From contig NZ_LFLZ01000002.1 in NCBI RefSeq assembly GCF_001189845.1, positions 186,001 through 250,000 of the forward strand: a stretch of DNA of 64,000 nt. Reading direction: 5' to 3'. Positions 9,901-16,635 of this stretch are shown one piece after another. The first letter of the stretch is position 1. Each line of letters begins with the position of its first letter. Origin of the DNA: Bradyrhizobium tropiciagri. Its GTDB lineage: Bacteria > Pseudomonadota > Alphaproteobacteria > Rhizobiales > Xanthobacteraceae. Below the pieces are notes generated by a model, which did no database searches, was not told the DNA's origin, and saw only the letters and a list, made by a program, of their open reading frames with translations. A program made the translations under genes and the position numbers.

Positions 9901-10115
9901 GCGCGGCCGACCGCCTCGTCCCGATCCTGATGACATCTCTGGTGACCGGCCTCGGATTGCTGCCGCTCGCGATCGGCGCCGGAGAACCGGGACGTGAAAT
10001 CGAGGGCCCGATGGCGATCGTCATCCTTGGGGGCCTGATGACTTCGATGGCACTCAGTCTGCTGGTGCTACCGACCCTCGCGCTTCGATATGCGCGATTC
10101 AAGAGCCGCCCCTGA
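6982..10115 (+). pseudogene. RND heavy-metal efflux pump (CusA/CzcA family), interrupted by a one-base deletion
   Basis: Two consecutive frames together encode about 1043 residues, the normal size for CusA/CzcA. The first frame (6982-9258) holds the N-terminal transmembrane helix, porter domains and the first membrane block, including the signature GLAIAIGEVVDDAVIGVENV. The second frame (from 9259) resumes with GDVVGQGYEGNAVFNVIVI and carries the second membrane block. They join exactly if one G is restored at the CAGGC at 9256-9260, so the lesion is a single-base deletion in a short G run. It could be a real pseudogene or a sequence error. With its adaptor it would form a proton-driven metal exporter across both membranes. 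It lies beside lanthanide-binding and PQQ genes, so which metal it would export is an open question. Confidence 0.85.
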
Positions 10116-10320
10116 GCACGCGCAAGACGCGTGACGATCTATTCGCTTCACAGGCAGGCAGCAGCACTGGCCAGGCATAGGCGCAGCACAATCCAGCAAT
10201 GGACGGTGGAGGTCTTGGGCGGGATCGTCGAAGCCCGTTTAGGTGAGGCTTTGCGCGATGGCACCGGAGCGATCAGTTCGACCGGCGTCCGGAGATCGAA
10301 AGACCCGCCGACACTGCCAC

Positions 10321-10348
10321 GGCTTCGACGGCGTTTGCCATCGAAGCC
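10321..10348 (-). terminator. Stem-loop downstream of pqqA
   Basis: An inverted repeat pairs GGCTTCGA with TCGAAGCC; beyond one mismatch the stem continues GGC/GCC, closing a GTTT loop. It starts 22 bases after the pqqA stop on the minus strand and has no T-run. Known pqq operons have an attenuating hairpin between pqqA and pqqB, but here no pqqB follows, so it probably ends or stabilises a pqqA-only transcript. Confidence 0.5.
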
Positions 10349-10369
10349 GCGGCAGGTCGTCAGGTGGAC

Positions 10370-10450
10370 TTACTTGCGCGCTGCGCAGGCGTACATGTTG
10401 ATTTCCATGCCGACCAGCACTTCGACGATCTTCGGTGTTTTCCAGGCCAT
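10370..10450 (-). CDS. pqqA: PqqA, precursor peptide of the cofactor PQQ
   Basis: A 26-residue peptide, too short for most gene finders. It carries the diagnostic core VGMEINMYACA with Glu16 and Tyr20 in the E-x3-Y arrangement. These are the two residues that PqqE/PqqD cross-link and that become pyrroloquinoline quinone. The opening MAWKTPKIVE is also typical of alphaproteobacterial PqqA. A GGGAGAAGGA box directly precedes ATG 10450. It stands alone: no pqqB, C, D or E is found in the 64 kb. It lies downstream of the lanmodulin gene on the same strand and close to a PQQ dehydrogenase. An extra pqqA copy boosting precursor supply near its user is the simplest reading. Confidence 0.88.
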   Translation of the reverse strand: MAWKTPKIVEVLVGMEINMYACAARK

Positions 10451-10790
10451 TTCCTTCTCCCAAGTATAAGTTGGCGCAAGCCTCGCGCCGCGCGGCAAGC
10501 TAGGGCTGGCTTTTCCAGGGTGCAAGTCGGGCGGGTAACGACCCGACTTCGCTGCTGGACATGCAGAAACGGACGACGGCTCGCGGACATCCGCCCGGCT
10601 TAGCAACGGCTGGGAAATTCCGACACTGATCTGTCAGGCATTTTCCGGCTGCCGGTCGGCGACGCACGGAGAAGCAAACCCGATTGCGCCGGCCGCGTCT
10701 TGCCCAAGAGCGAAATCGCAATTTTTTTGTTGTGCGCGGAATCCAGCGTCAATATCTGGAATCCGTCCGGAAAAATTCGCGGACCCGTGA
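10451..10790. other. Intergenic region between lanM and pqqA
   Basis: These 340 bases hold no supported gene. They must contain the pqqA promoter or the lanM-pqqA linker on the minus strand. I could not identify convincing -35/-10 boxes or a terminator by eye. Confidence 0.5.
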
Positions 10791-11192
10791 CTATTTGAGC
10801 AGGCGCAGCAGCGCCCGGCCGGCGCGCGATTTCAGCTCTTTCGCATCCAGCGTTCCGTCATTGTCGGGATCGGCGGCCTTGAAGCGCTGCTCGACGACTG
10901 CGAGGTATTCGTCGAGCGTCAGGGTGCCGTCGTGATCCGGATCCGCCATCTTGAGCTCTTTCGCGGTCAGCCGTCCGCGCAATTCGCGGACGTCGAGCGT
11001 GCCGTCGTGGTCGGGATCGAGCTTCGCGAACAGGTCGGCGGCAGCCTTCTTGGCTTCGGCAAGGTCGACGGTGCCGTCATTGTCGGGGTCGAGCATCTTG
11101 AGCGCGCTGCGACCACCGGATGCGGCCAGAGCGGGACCTGACAGGACGGCCGCAGCCAAAGTCAAAGCAAGCGATCGGCGCGAGATCATCAT
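10791..11192 (-). CDS. lanM: Lanmodulin homologue: periplasmic lanthanide-binding EF-hand protein
   Basis: A 133-residue protein with a signal peptide ending at ALAASGG (about residue 26). Four EF-hand loops follow: DPDNDGTVDLAE (35-46), DPDHDGTLDVRE (59-70), DPDHDGTLTLDE (84-95) and DPDNDGTLDAKE (108-119). All four have Pro at loop position 2, and adjacent loops pair with only 12-13 residues between them. Both are hallmarks of lanmodulin, which binds rare-earth ions with picomolar affinity in the periplasm. The flanking segments (FKAADPD, AGRALLRLLK) also match the lanmodulin pattern. Loop 3 has Thr at position 9 where the other three have Asp. ATG 11192 follows GGGAGACGA. It lies between pqqA and a lanthanide-type PQQ dehydrogenase, which strongly supports the assignment over a generic calcium-binding protein. 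Confidence 0.88.
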   Translation of the reverse strand: MMISRRSLALTLAAAVLSGPALAASGGRSALKMLDPDNDGTVDLAEAKKAAADLFAKLDPDHDGTLDVRELRGRLTAKELKMADPDHDGTLTLDEYLAVVEQRFKAADPDNDGTLDAKELKSRAGRALLRLLK

Positions 11193-11391
11193 TCGTCTCC
11201 CTTGATGCCGCTCCGGCGCGAGGAACGGAGCAGGTCCGCAAATCGACGTTCACCATAGCAGCTTCCCGAAGCTTCCACAGCTAGTGCAGCCGGTGCACCG
11301 CTGTCGGGTTTCGGGTGGAAACAGACGGCCTGAAGCATCATCGATGGCGCTCCGTCGATTGCATTTGCGCCAAAACGTGCGAGGTGACCCC

Positions 11392-11637
11392 ATGAGCGAT
11401 ATTTGCCGGACCATGTTGGGCTGCGTCGTTGCGCTCGGTCTAATCGCGCCCGTGTCCGCGCAGAACGGGGCCCCTGTCCCGTCGGCGGAGGCGGTTCAGC
11501 CGCGGGTGCTCACCGGCAAGGAACGGCTCGGACGCAAATGGACCGACGAGCAGCGCATCGACAATTGCAATGTGCCGCCGGACAAGCGCGGCACCAAGCC
11601 GCGGCCAAGCGCCTGCCCCCATGCACCGTCGAGCTGA
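11392..11637 (+). CDS. Small secreted hypothetical protein
   Basis: An 81-residue protein with a signal peptide (TMLGCVVALGLIAPVSAQ). The short mature part contains GKERLGRKWTDEQRIDNCNV and ends PSACPHAPSS, with a likely disulfide between the two late cysteines. ATG 11392 has an AGGTG box 5 bases upstream. The RLGxKWxDEQRIDNC motif is one I recall from uncharacterised Bradyrhizobium proteins, but no function is known to me. It is divergent from lanM and about 230 bases upstream of the PQQ dehydrogenase. Confidence 0.62.
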   Translation: MSDICRTMLGCVVALGLIAPVSAQNGAPVPSAEAVQPRVLTGKERLGRKWTDEQRIDNCNVPPDKRGTKPRPSACPHAPSS

Positions 11638-11865
11638 TCGAACCGCTCGCGCTGCGGCATAAGTGCGAACCGCGCGGTGGCGTTGTGTATTCCACGCGAC
11701 GGTAAGCCACGGACGCATCAGCGAAAAACTGACGCGATCGACCGGCCTCCCGCGGTGGTTGGGGTTCGTTCACGTTTTCGTATTGACCCGTTTTGGTTTC
11801 AGGCCGATGGTTCCGTCCGCAACGTCAGGAATAGGCGTGCAGCAAAGGTTCATTGGGAGGATAGG

Positions 11866-13530
11866 ATGAGACGCATTGCGCTGGCCGCAAGCCTCGTGAT
11901 TCTTGCATCGTATGGTGCAAGCGCTCAGACCAACGAGCAGTTGGTCAAGGGTGCGACTGATACGTCGAACGTTCTCAATTACGGAATGGGTTACAATCTT
12001 CAGCGCTTCTCGACGCTGAACCAGATCAACAAGGACACCGTCAAGAATCTGGTGCCGGTCTGGAATTACAGCCTGAACGACGACCGCAGCGAGGAATCGC
12101 AGCCGCTCGTCTACCAGGGCGTCCTCTACGTCACCACGCACAACGCCACGATCGCGATCGACGCCAAAACCGGCAAGCAGATCTGGAAGACCAAGGTCGA
12201 GTATCCCGCCGAGACGCCCCGCATCGTCTGCTGCGGCATCATCAATCGCGGCGCCGCCCTCTATGACGGCAAGCTGTTCCGCACCACCCTCGACGCCAAT
12301 GTGATCGCGCTCGATGCCAAGACCGGCAAGGAGCTGTGGCGCGAGAAGGCCGCGGACATCAAGGAAGGCTACTCGATGACGGTGGCGCCGCTGGTCGCCG
12401 ACGGCGTCGTGATCACCGGCATCTCGGGCGCCGAGTTCGGCACCCGCGGCTTCATCGACGGCTGGGATCCCGCGACCGGCAAGAAGCTCTGGCGAACCTA
12501 CTCGATCCCGACCCCGGACGAGCCCGGTGGCGACACCTGGAAGGGCGATACCTGGAAGCTCGGCGGCGGATCGACCTGGATCACCGGCTCCTACGATGCC
12601 GAATTGAATACGGTGTATTGGGGCATCGGCAATCCCGGACCGTTCAACTCGGCGGTGCGTCCCGGCGACAATCTCTACACCTGCTCGGTGCTCGCGCTCG
12701 ATCCGAAGACCGGCAAGATCAAGTGGCACTACCAGTTCTCGCCGAACAACCCGTTCGACTACGACTCGGTGGCCGAGATGGTGCTCGCCGACATGAACGT
12801 CGAGGGCAAGCCGACCAAGGTGCTGATGGATGCCAACCGCAACGGCTTCTTCTACGTGCTCGACCGCACCAACGGGAAGCTGCTCGCGGCCAATCCCTAT
12901 GTGAACGTCAACTGGGCCACCGGCATCGACATGAAGACCGGCCGCCCGATCGAGACCGACGTCGCCAAGGATGCGCGCGAAGGCAAGAAGGTCACGGTCT
13001 ACCCGTCGATCCTCGGCGGCAAGAACTGGGAGCCGATGTCGTTCAATCCGCAGACCGGCCTCGCCTACGCCAACACGCTCGCTTTCGGCGGCAGGTACAA
13101 AGCCGAGCCGGTGACGTTCAAGCAGGGCGAGTGGTATCTCGGCATGGACCTCACCGATCCCTGGGAATGGGGCACCGGACCGCGCGGCCATCTCAAGGCG
13201 ATCGATCCGATGACCGGCAAGGCGAAGTGGGAAGCGCCGAGCGATATTCCGCGCTTCTCCGGCGTGCTCTCCACCGCCGGCGGCGTGGTGTTCTCCGGTC
13301 AGTTGACCGGTGAATTCGAGGCGTTCGACGCCGACACCGGCAAGAAGCTCTGGCAGTTCCAGACCGGCTCGGGCATCGAAGGACAACCCGTGACCTGGCA
13401 GCAGGACGGCGTGCAGTATGTCGCCGTCACCTCGGGCTATGGCGGCGTCTATTCGCTGTTCTCGGGCGACGAGCGGCTTGCCAAGGTGCCACCCGGCGGC
13501 TCGCTGTGGGTTTTCGCGGTCAAGAACTGA
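11866..13530 (+). CDS. PQQ-dependent alcohol dehydrogenase, lanthanide type (ExaF/PedH/XoxF-like)
   Basis: A 554-residue periplasmic quinoprotein with a signal peptide of about 20 residues. It shows repeated beta-propeller tryptophan-docking units (for example AIDAKTGKQIWKTK and ALDAKTGKELWRE). The vicinal disulfide pair is Cys122-Cys123. Metal ligands are expected at Glu190 (SGAEFG) and Asn256 (GIGNPGP). The catalytic Asp298 lies in NPFDYDS, and the residue two positions on is Asp300. This extra Asp marks lanthanide-dependent enzymes, whereas calcium enzymes such as MxaF have Ala or Ser there. The enzyme oxidises primary alcohols such as methanol or ethanol and passes electrons to a cytochrome c, encoded 13 bases downstream. 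GGGAGGATAGG precedes ATG 11866. The exact substrate and clade are not resolved here. Confidence 0.9.
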   Translation: MRRIALAASLVILASYGASAQTNEQLVKGATDTSNVLNYGMGYNLQRFSTLNQINKDTVKNLVPVWNYSLNDDRSEESQPLVYQGVLYVTTHNATIAIDAKTGKQIWKTKVEYPAETPRIVCCGIINRGAALYDGKLFRTTLDANVIALDAKTGKELWREKAADIKEGYSMTVAPLVADGVVITGISGAEFGTRGFIDGWDPATGKKLWRTYSIPTPDEPGGDTWKGDTWKLGGGSTWITGSYDAELNTVYWGIGNPGPFNSAVRPGDNLYTCSVLALDPKTGKIKWHYQFSPNNPFDYDSVAEMVLADMNVEGKPTKVLMDANRNGFFYVLDRTNGKLLAANPYVNVNWATGIDMKTGRPIETDVAKDAREGKKVTVYPSILGGKNWEPMSFNPQTGLAYANTLAFGGRYKAEPVTFKQGEWYLGMDLTDPWEWGTGPRGHLKAIDPMTGKAKWEAPSDIPRFSGVLSTAGGVVFSGQLTGEFEAFDADTGKKLWQFQTGSGIEGQPVTWQQDGVQYVAVTSGYGGVYSLFSGDERLAKVPPGGSLWVFAVKN

Positions 13531-13543
13531 GCGCGGAGCACAC

Positions 13544-13894
13544 GTGACTGAAAGAGTAACCCTGTTGACGGCGGCGATCTTCGCCGCCGTCGCGGCGGCC
13601 TTGATCACCTCGATCCCGGCAGCCGCACAACAAGCCGGTGCAATCGACCTTGAAGGTCAGGCCGACCAAGGCAAGGTCACCTACGCCAAGAACTGCTCAC
13701 ACTGCCACGGGCCCAACATGGTCAACTCCGGCACCATCACGCCGGACCTGCGCGCGTTTGCCGGCGACAAGACCCGCTTCGTGACCACCGTGAAGCAAGG
13801 CAAGAACGGCAAGATGCCGCCCTGGGCCGATATCCTGAGCGAGCAGGAGATCGCCGACGTCTGGGCCTTCCTGTCGAGCCGGAGGCCCCAATGA
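13544..13894 (+). CDS. Cytochrome c, electron acceptor of the PQQ dehydrogenase
   Basis: A 116-residue exported c-type cytochrome. The signal peptide ends near AAAQQ, the haem site CSHCH is at residues 51-55, and a likely axial Met91 lies in GKMPPWADIL. It starts with GTG at 13544, 13 bases after the dehydrogenase stop, and its stop overlaps the next ATG (ATGA), so the three genes form one operon. In such clusters the cytochrome (XoxG-like role) takes electrons from the quinoprotein. It is smaller than classical XoxG and looks like a generic single-haem class I cytochrome. Confidence 0.85.
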   Translation: MTERVTLLTAAIFAAVAAALITSIPAAAQQAGAIDLEGQADQGKVTYAKNCSHCHGPNMVNSGTITPDLRAFAGDKTRFVTTVKQGKNGKMPPWADILSEQEIADVWAFLSSRRPQ

Positions 13895-14829
13895 GGGCCC
13901 TGCTTGCCGGCGTTGCCACGGCGTTGCTTGTTGGCATGACGGCGGCAGCGCATGCCGCCGACGCGCCGCTCAAGGTTTGCCTCGACGAGGATCTGCCGCC
14001 CTTGTCGGCGCATCATCGCGGCAAGCCGGATACCGGCTTCGACGTAGCACTCGCGCAAGTGATTGCCGAGCGGCTCGGACGTCCGCTCAATATCCAATGG
14101 TTCGAGAGCAAGCTCGACGAGGATTCGAGCCCGGCGCTGGAAGCCAATGCCTTGCTGTCGGACGGGCGCTGCTCGCTGGTCGGCGGCTATGCGCTCACCA
14201 CGGATTCGCTGAAGGCACCCGGCGTCACGACGGCCAAGCTGCCGGACTTCGATGGCGCCACCCGCGACGATCGCCGCCGCCGGATCCCGATCGGGGTGCT
14301 GGTGCCGAGCCAGCCCTACATCTATTCGCCGATGACCGTCGTGCTCGGTCCGAAGGCCAGGGACAAGATCAAGGAGCGCAAGATCACCGATATCGGCGAC
14401 CTCGCCGGCCTTCGCCTGACGATCGAAAGCGGCACGCTGGGCGATGCCATCCTGATGACCTTCGACAAGGGAAAACTGATCGAAGACATCACCCATCTCG
14501 TTCCCGGGCGCAGCGACCTGTTGGGAGAGCTGGAGCGCGGCGAATACGACGCCACCCTGCTCGACCTGCGCCGGTTCGACGCCTACCGCGCGAGCCATCC
14601 GGATACCAAGATCACGGCCTCGGGATATTATTATCCGATCGGCGCCAATCGCGGTTACGTTGCGCTCGAAACCGACAAGGCGCTGCTGGAGGCCGTCAAC
14701 AAGGTGCTGTCCGATCTGCAAGCCAAGGGCACCATCGCGGAGCTCGGTAAAGCCGCAGGCCTCACATGGCTGCCCCCGCGCGAGCCGATCATCCTTGGCG
14801 ATGTCTGGCTGAAGATCCTGAACCGCTAG
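13891..14829 (+). CDS. Quinoprotein dehydrogenase-associated periplasmic binding protein (MoxJ/XoxJ-like)
   Basis: A 312-residue protein with a signal peptide ending AAHAADAPLK, then an SBP family 3 fold: VCLDEDLPPLSAHHRGKPDT, GFDVALAQVIAERLGRP, and later GLRLTIESGTLGDAI. It is coupled to the cytochrome gene by an ATGA overlap and is the third gene after the PQQ dehydrogenase, the xoxF-xoxG-xoxJ order. XoxJ-type proteins are thought to help activate or assemble the dehydrogenase rather than serve transport. It resembles the partial protein at the left edge, so the locus has two of them. Confidence 0.82.
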   Translation: MRALLAGVATALLVGMTAAAHAADAPLKVCLDEDLPPLSAHHRGKPDTGFDVALAQVIAERLGRPLNIQWFESKLDEDSSPALEANALLSDGRCSLVGGYALTTDSLKAPGVTTAKLPDFDGATRDDRRRRIPIGVLVPSQPYIYSPMTVVLGPKARDKIKERKITDIGDLAGLRLTIESGTLGDAILMTFDKGKLIEDITHLVPGRSDLLGELERGEYDATLLDLRRFDAYRASHPDTKITASGYYYPIGANRGYVALETDKALLEAVNKVLSDLQAKGTIAELGKAAGLTWLPPREPIILGDVWLKILNR

Positions 14830-14885
14830 CGCTTATTGCAGCCAGGGAGGCGACCGCAATTGAATCATTGCGCACGCTCTTTCCT

Positions 14886-14970
14886 CGTCATTGCGAGCGA
14901 AGCGAAGCAATCCATTGCGCCGCAAGCGAAGACATTGGTTACTTCGTCGCTGACGCTCCTCGCAATGACG
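14886..14970. repeat. Dispersed palindromic element (CGTCATTGCGAG...CTCGCAATGACG)
   Basis: The ends CGTCATTGCGAGCG and CGCTCCTCGCAATGACG are inverted copies, and the interior GAAGCGAAGCAATCC / ATTGGTTACTTCGTCGC also partly pairs. The 85-base unit can therefore fold into one long hairpin. I know this type of repeat as scattered through Bradyrhizobium genomes. It sits between the convergent XoxJ-like and flgL genes, where it may act as a terminator. Confidence 0.75.
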
Positions 14971-15019
14971 GGAAAGAGCTCGGACCAGCTTGCGGCCACT
15001 GACCGGAAACGTGAGCCCG

Positions 15020-15928
15020 CTATCGCAGATAGCTCGCCAGGTTCATGCTCTGGATCTTGGCGATCGCCGAATAGGACGCCGTCAGCTGCGCCTGATAGGT
15101 TGAAAGCTGCGCCGTCACCGCAGCGACGTCGACGCTGGTGAGGTTGGTCGACAAGGTCTTGGCAAAATTCTGGTAGTCGCTCTGGTCCGTGCTGGCGGTC
15201 TCGATCTGCGACGACGCGGTCGAAAGCTTGGCCTGCACCGTGGACGTCGCATCGAGCGCAGTGCTGGCGAGGTCGAGCGCCTGCGAGATGTCGCTCGACG
15301 TCAACGTCGTGCTGTTGCCGACGTATTTCAACAGCCGCATGACCTGCTCGAAGGCCGGATTGTCGGCGGTGACGCCGTAGGAGATCGACTAGCTGTCCGA
15401 GACGCGCACCGACGCGATTTCGCTGTCACCCTTGTAATAGCTGATATCCGACGTCGTCAGCGAGCCGGTGCCGGCGTCGAAGCTCGACAGATCCGCGGGC
15501 GCCGTGTCGGTACGGGCGCCGCTGAAGACATATTCGCCGTCATACTGGGTGTTCAGCAGCCCCTGCATCTGCGACATCGCCTGCTGGGCGTAGTTGATCG
15601 CGGATGCGGTCGCCGTGCTGCTGCCGGTGGTGGCCGCGCTGAGCTGGGTCCGCAGCTGCGTGATGATATCGGTCACGGAGCCGACCGCCGAATACATCGC
15701 CTGCACCTTGTTGTCGGCGAGATTGCTGGCATCGATATAGGACTGCGCACGCGTCACCGAGACCTGTAGATTGATCACGCGCCCGGCGCCGGAACCATAA
15801 CCACCGAAATCCTCGGATTGCAGCCCGGAGGATTCCTGCACCTGCTCATTGGCCATCGCCGCCTGCAGGCGCAGCGCACTTGATATCATCTGATCCGACT
15901 GCGCGAAGGTGGCAACACGCATCAACAT
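15020..15928 (-). pseudogene. flgL: Flagellar hook-associated protein FlgL with an in-frame amber stop
   Basis: A 302-codon frame reading as a flagellin-fold protein: it opens MLMRVATFAQSDQMISSALR, has the middle QYDGEYVFSGARTDTAP, and ends SAIAKIQSMNLASYLR. Codon 180 is TAG (15389-15391), between SVRVSDS and SISYGVTADNPAFEQ. The frame is identical on both sides, and CAG (Gln) is the likely original, so this is a C-to-T change rather than an indel. FlgL joins hook and filament. Loss of its C-terminal helices should abolish function unless the stop is read through. It lies just downstream of a flgK remnant, in the usual flgK-flgL order, so the pair looks like an abandoned flagellar locus. Confidence 0.82.
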
Positions 15929-15944
15929 GGCGACGACCTCATGC

Positions 15945-16180
15945 CTAGCCTGAACTCATCGCGGTCATCAGCGCCGAGAACATGGCGTTGATGGCCGTAA
16001 TGATCTGGGACGCGGCGGCGTATTTGTTCTGCAGCGCGCTCAGATTCGCGCTCTCCTGGTCAATGTTGACGCCGGATTGCGACGACAGTGAACTCGCATA
16101 GGTCGATTGCGCGGTCTGCTTGGCGGTGTAGGTCGCCGATGCCTGGGTCGCCTTGCCGGCGACGTTGGCAACGATCGCGG
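15945..16180 (-). pseudogene. flgK: 3' remnant of flgK (hook-associated protein 1)
   Basis: About 75 C-terminal codons remain. The segment SQSGVNIDQESANLSALQNK followed by YAAASQIITAINAMFSALM is the conserved FlgK C-terminal helix pair. Homology stops near ANVAGK at about 16170-16190, where the opposite strand begins to encode a formyltransferase fragment. The rest of flgK is absent. The stop at 15945 is 17 bases upstream of the flgL start. The junction point is estimated by eye. Confidence 0.7.
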
Positions 16181-16621
16181 ACGGCGCGCGCACATTCGGC
16201 GCGACGGCCCATGTGATGGCCACGCGCGTCGATTCCGGTCCCATCGTCGGGGTGGAGTCCTTCATCATTCCCGACAAGATCAGCGTGCGCGGGCTCGAGC
16301 AGATCGGCTATGTGCGGCTGGCCCATCTGTTCTGGCGGATGTCGCGCGAACTCGCCCGTGATCCCTCGCCGCTGGCCGAGCTGGAGATCGCCTGGTGGGG
16401 CATCAGGAGCACCCGGCAGAGGTACCGCGACATGTGCGAGCTTCCCGCCGGCATCAGCCCGGCCGAGCTGGCCCGCCGGATCCGCGCCTTCCACGACGAC
16501 TTCCGCGCGATCCCCGCTGACCGTCTCGGTCCACGGCATCCGCTTCCAGCTGGCGACGACCGCCACGCAGGCCCCCGAGGCGCCGCAGGTGGTTTCGCCG
16601 CCGCTCGCCGCGGCTTCTTAG
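16180..16621 (+). pseudogene. C-terminal fragment of a formyltransferase-domain protein, also frameshifted
   Basis: From about 16185 the plus strand encodes TFGATAHVMATRVDSGPIVG followed by helical sequence, the C-terminal half of a formyl-transferase domain (methionyl-tRNA formyltransferase-like fold). The N-terminal half with the folate-binding site is missing, and the upstream DNA belongs to flgK on the other strand. Near 16511-16514 an extra C shifts the frame. Removing it continues into LTVSVHGIRFQLATTATQ and a stop at 16621. Truncation plus frameshift make this a dead fragment. Confidence 0.6.
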
Positions 16622-16635
16622 CCGCGCCAGAAATC

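Noticed and set aside
11770..13608. 612-codon frame antisense to the PQQ dehydrogenase
   Set aside because: Composition-driven shadow; the plus strand has all catalytic residues of a quinoprotein.
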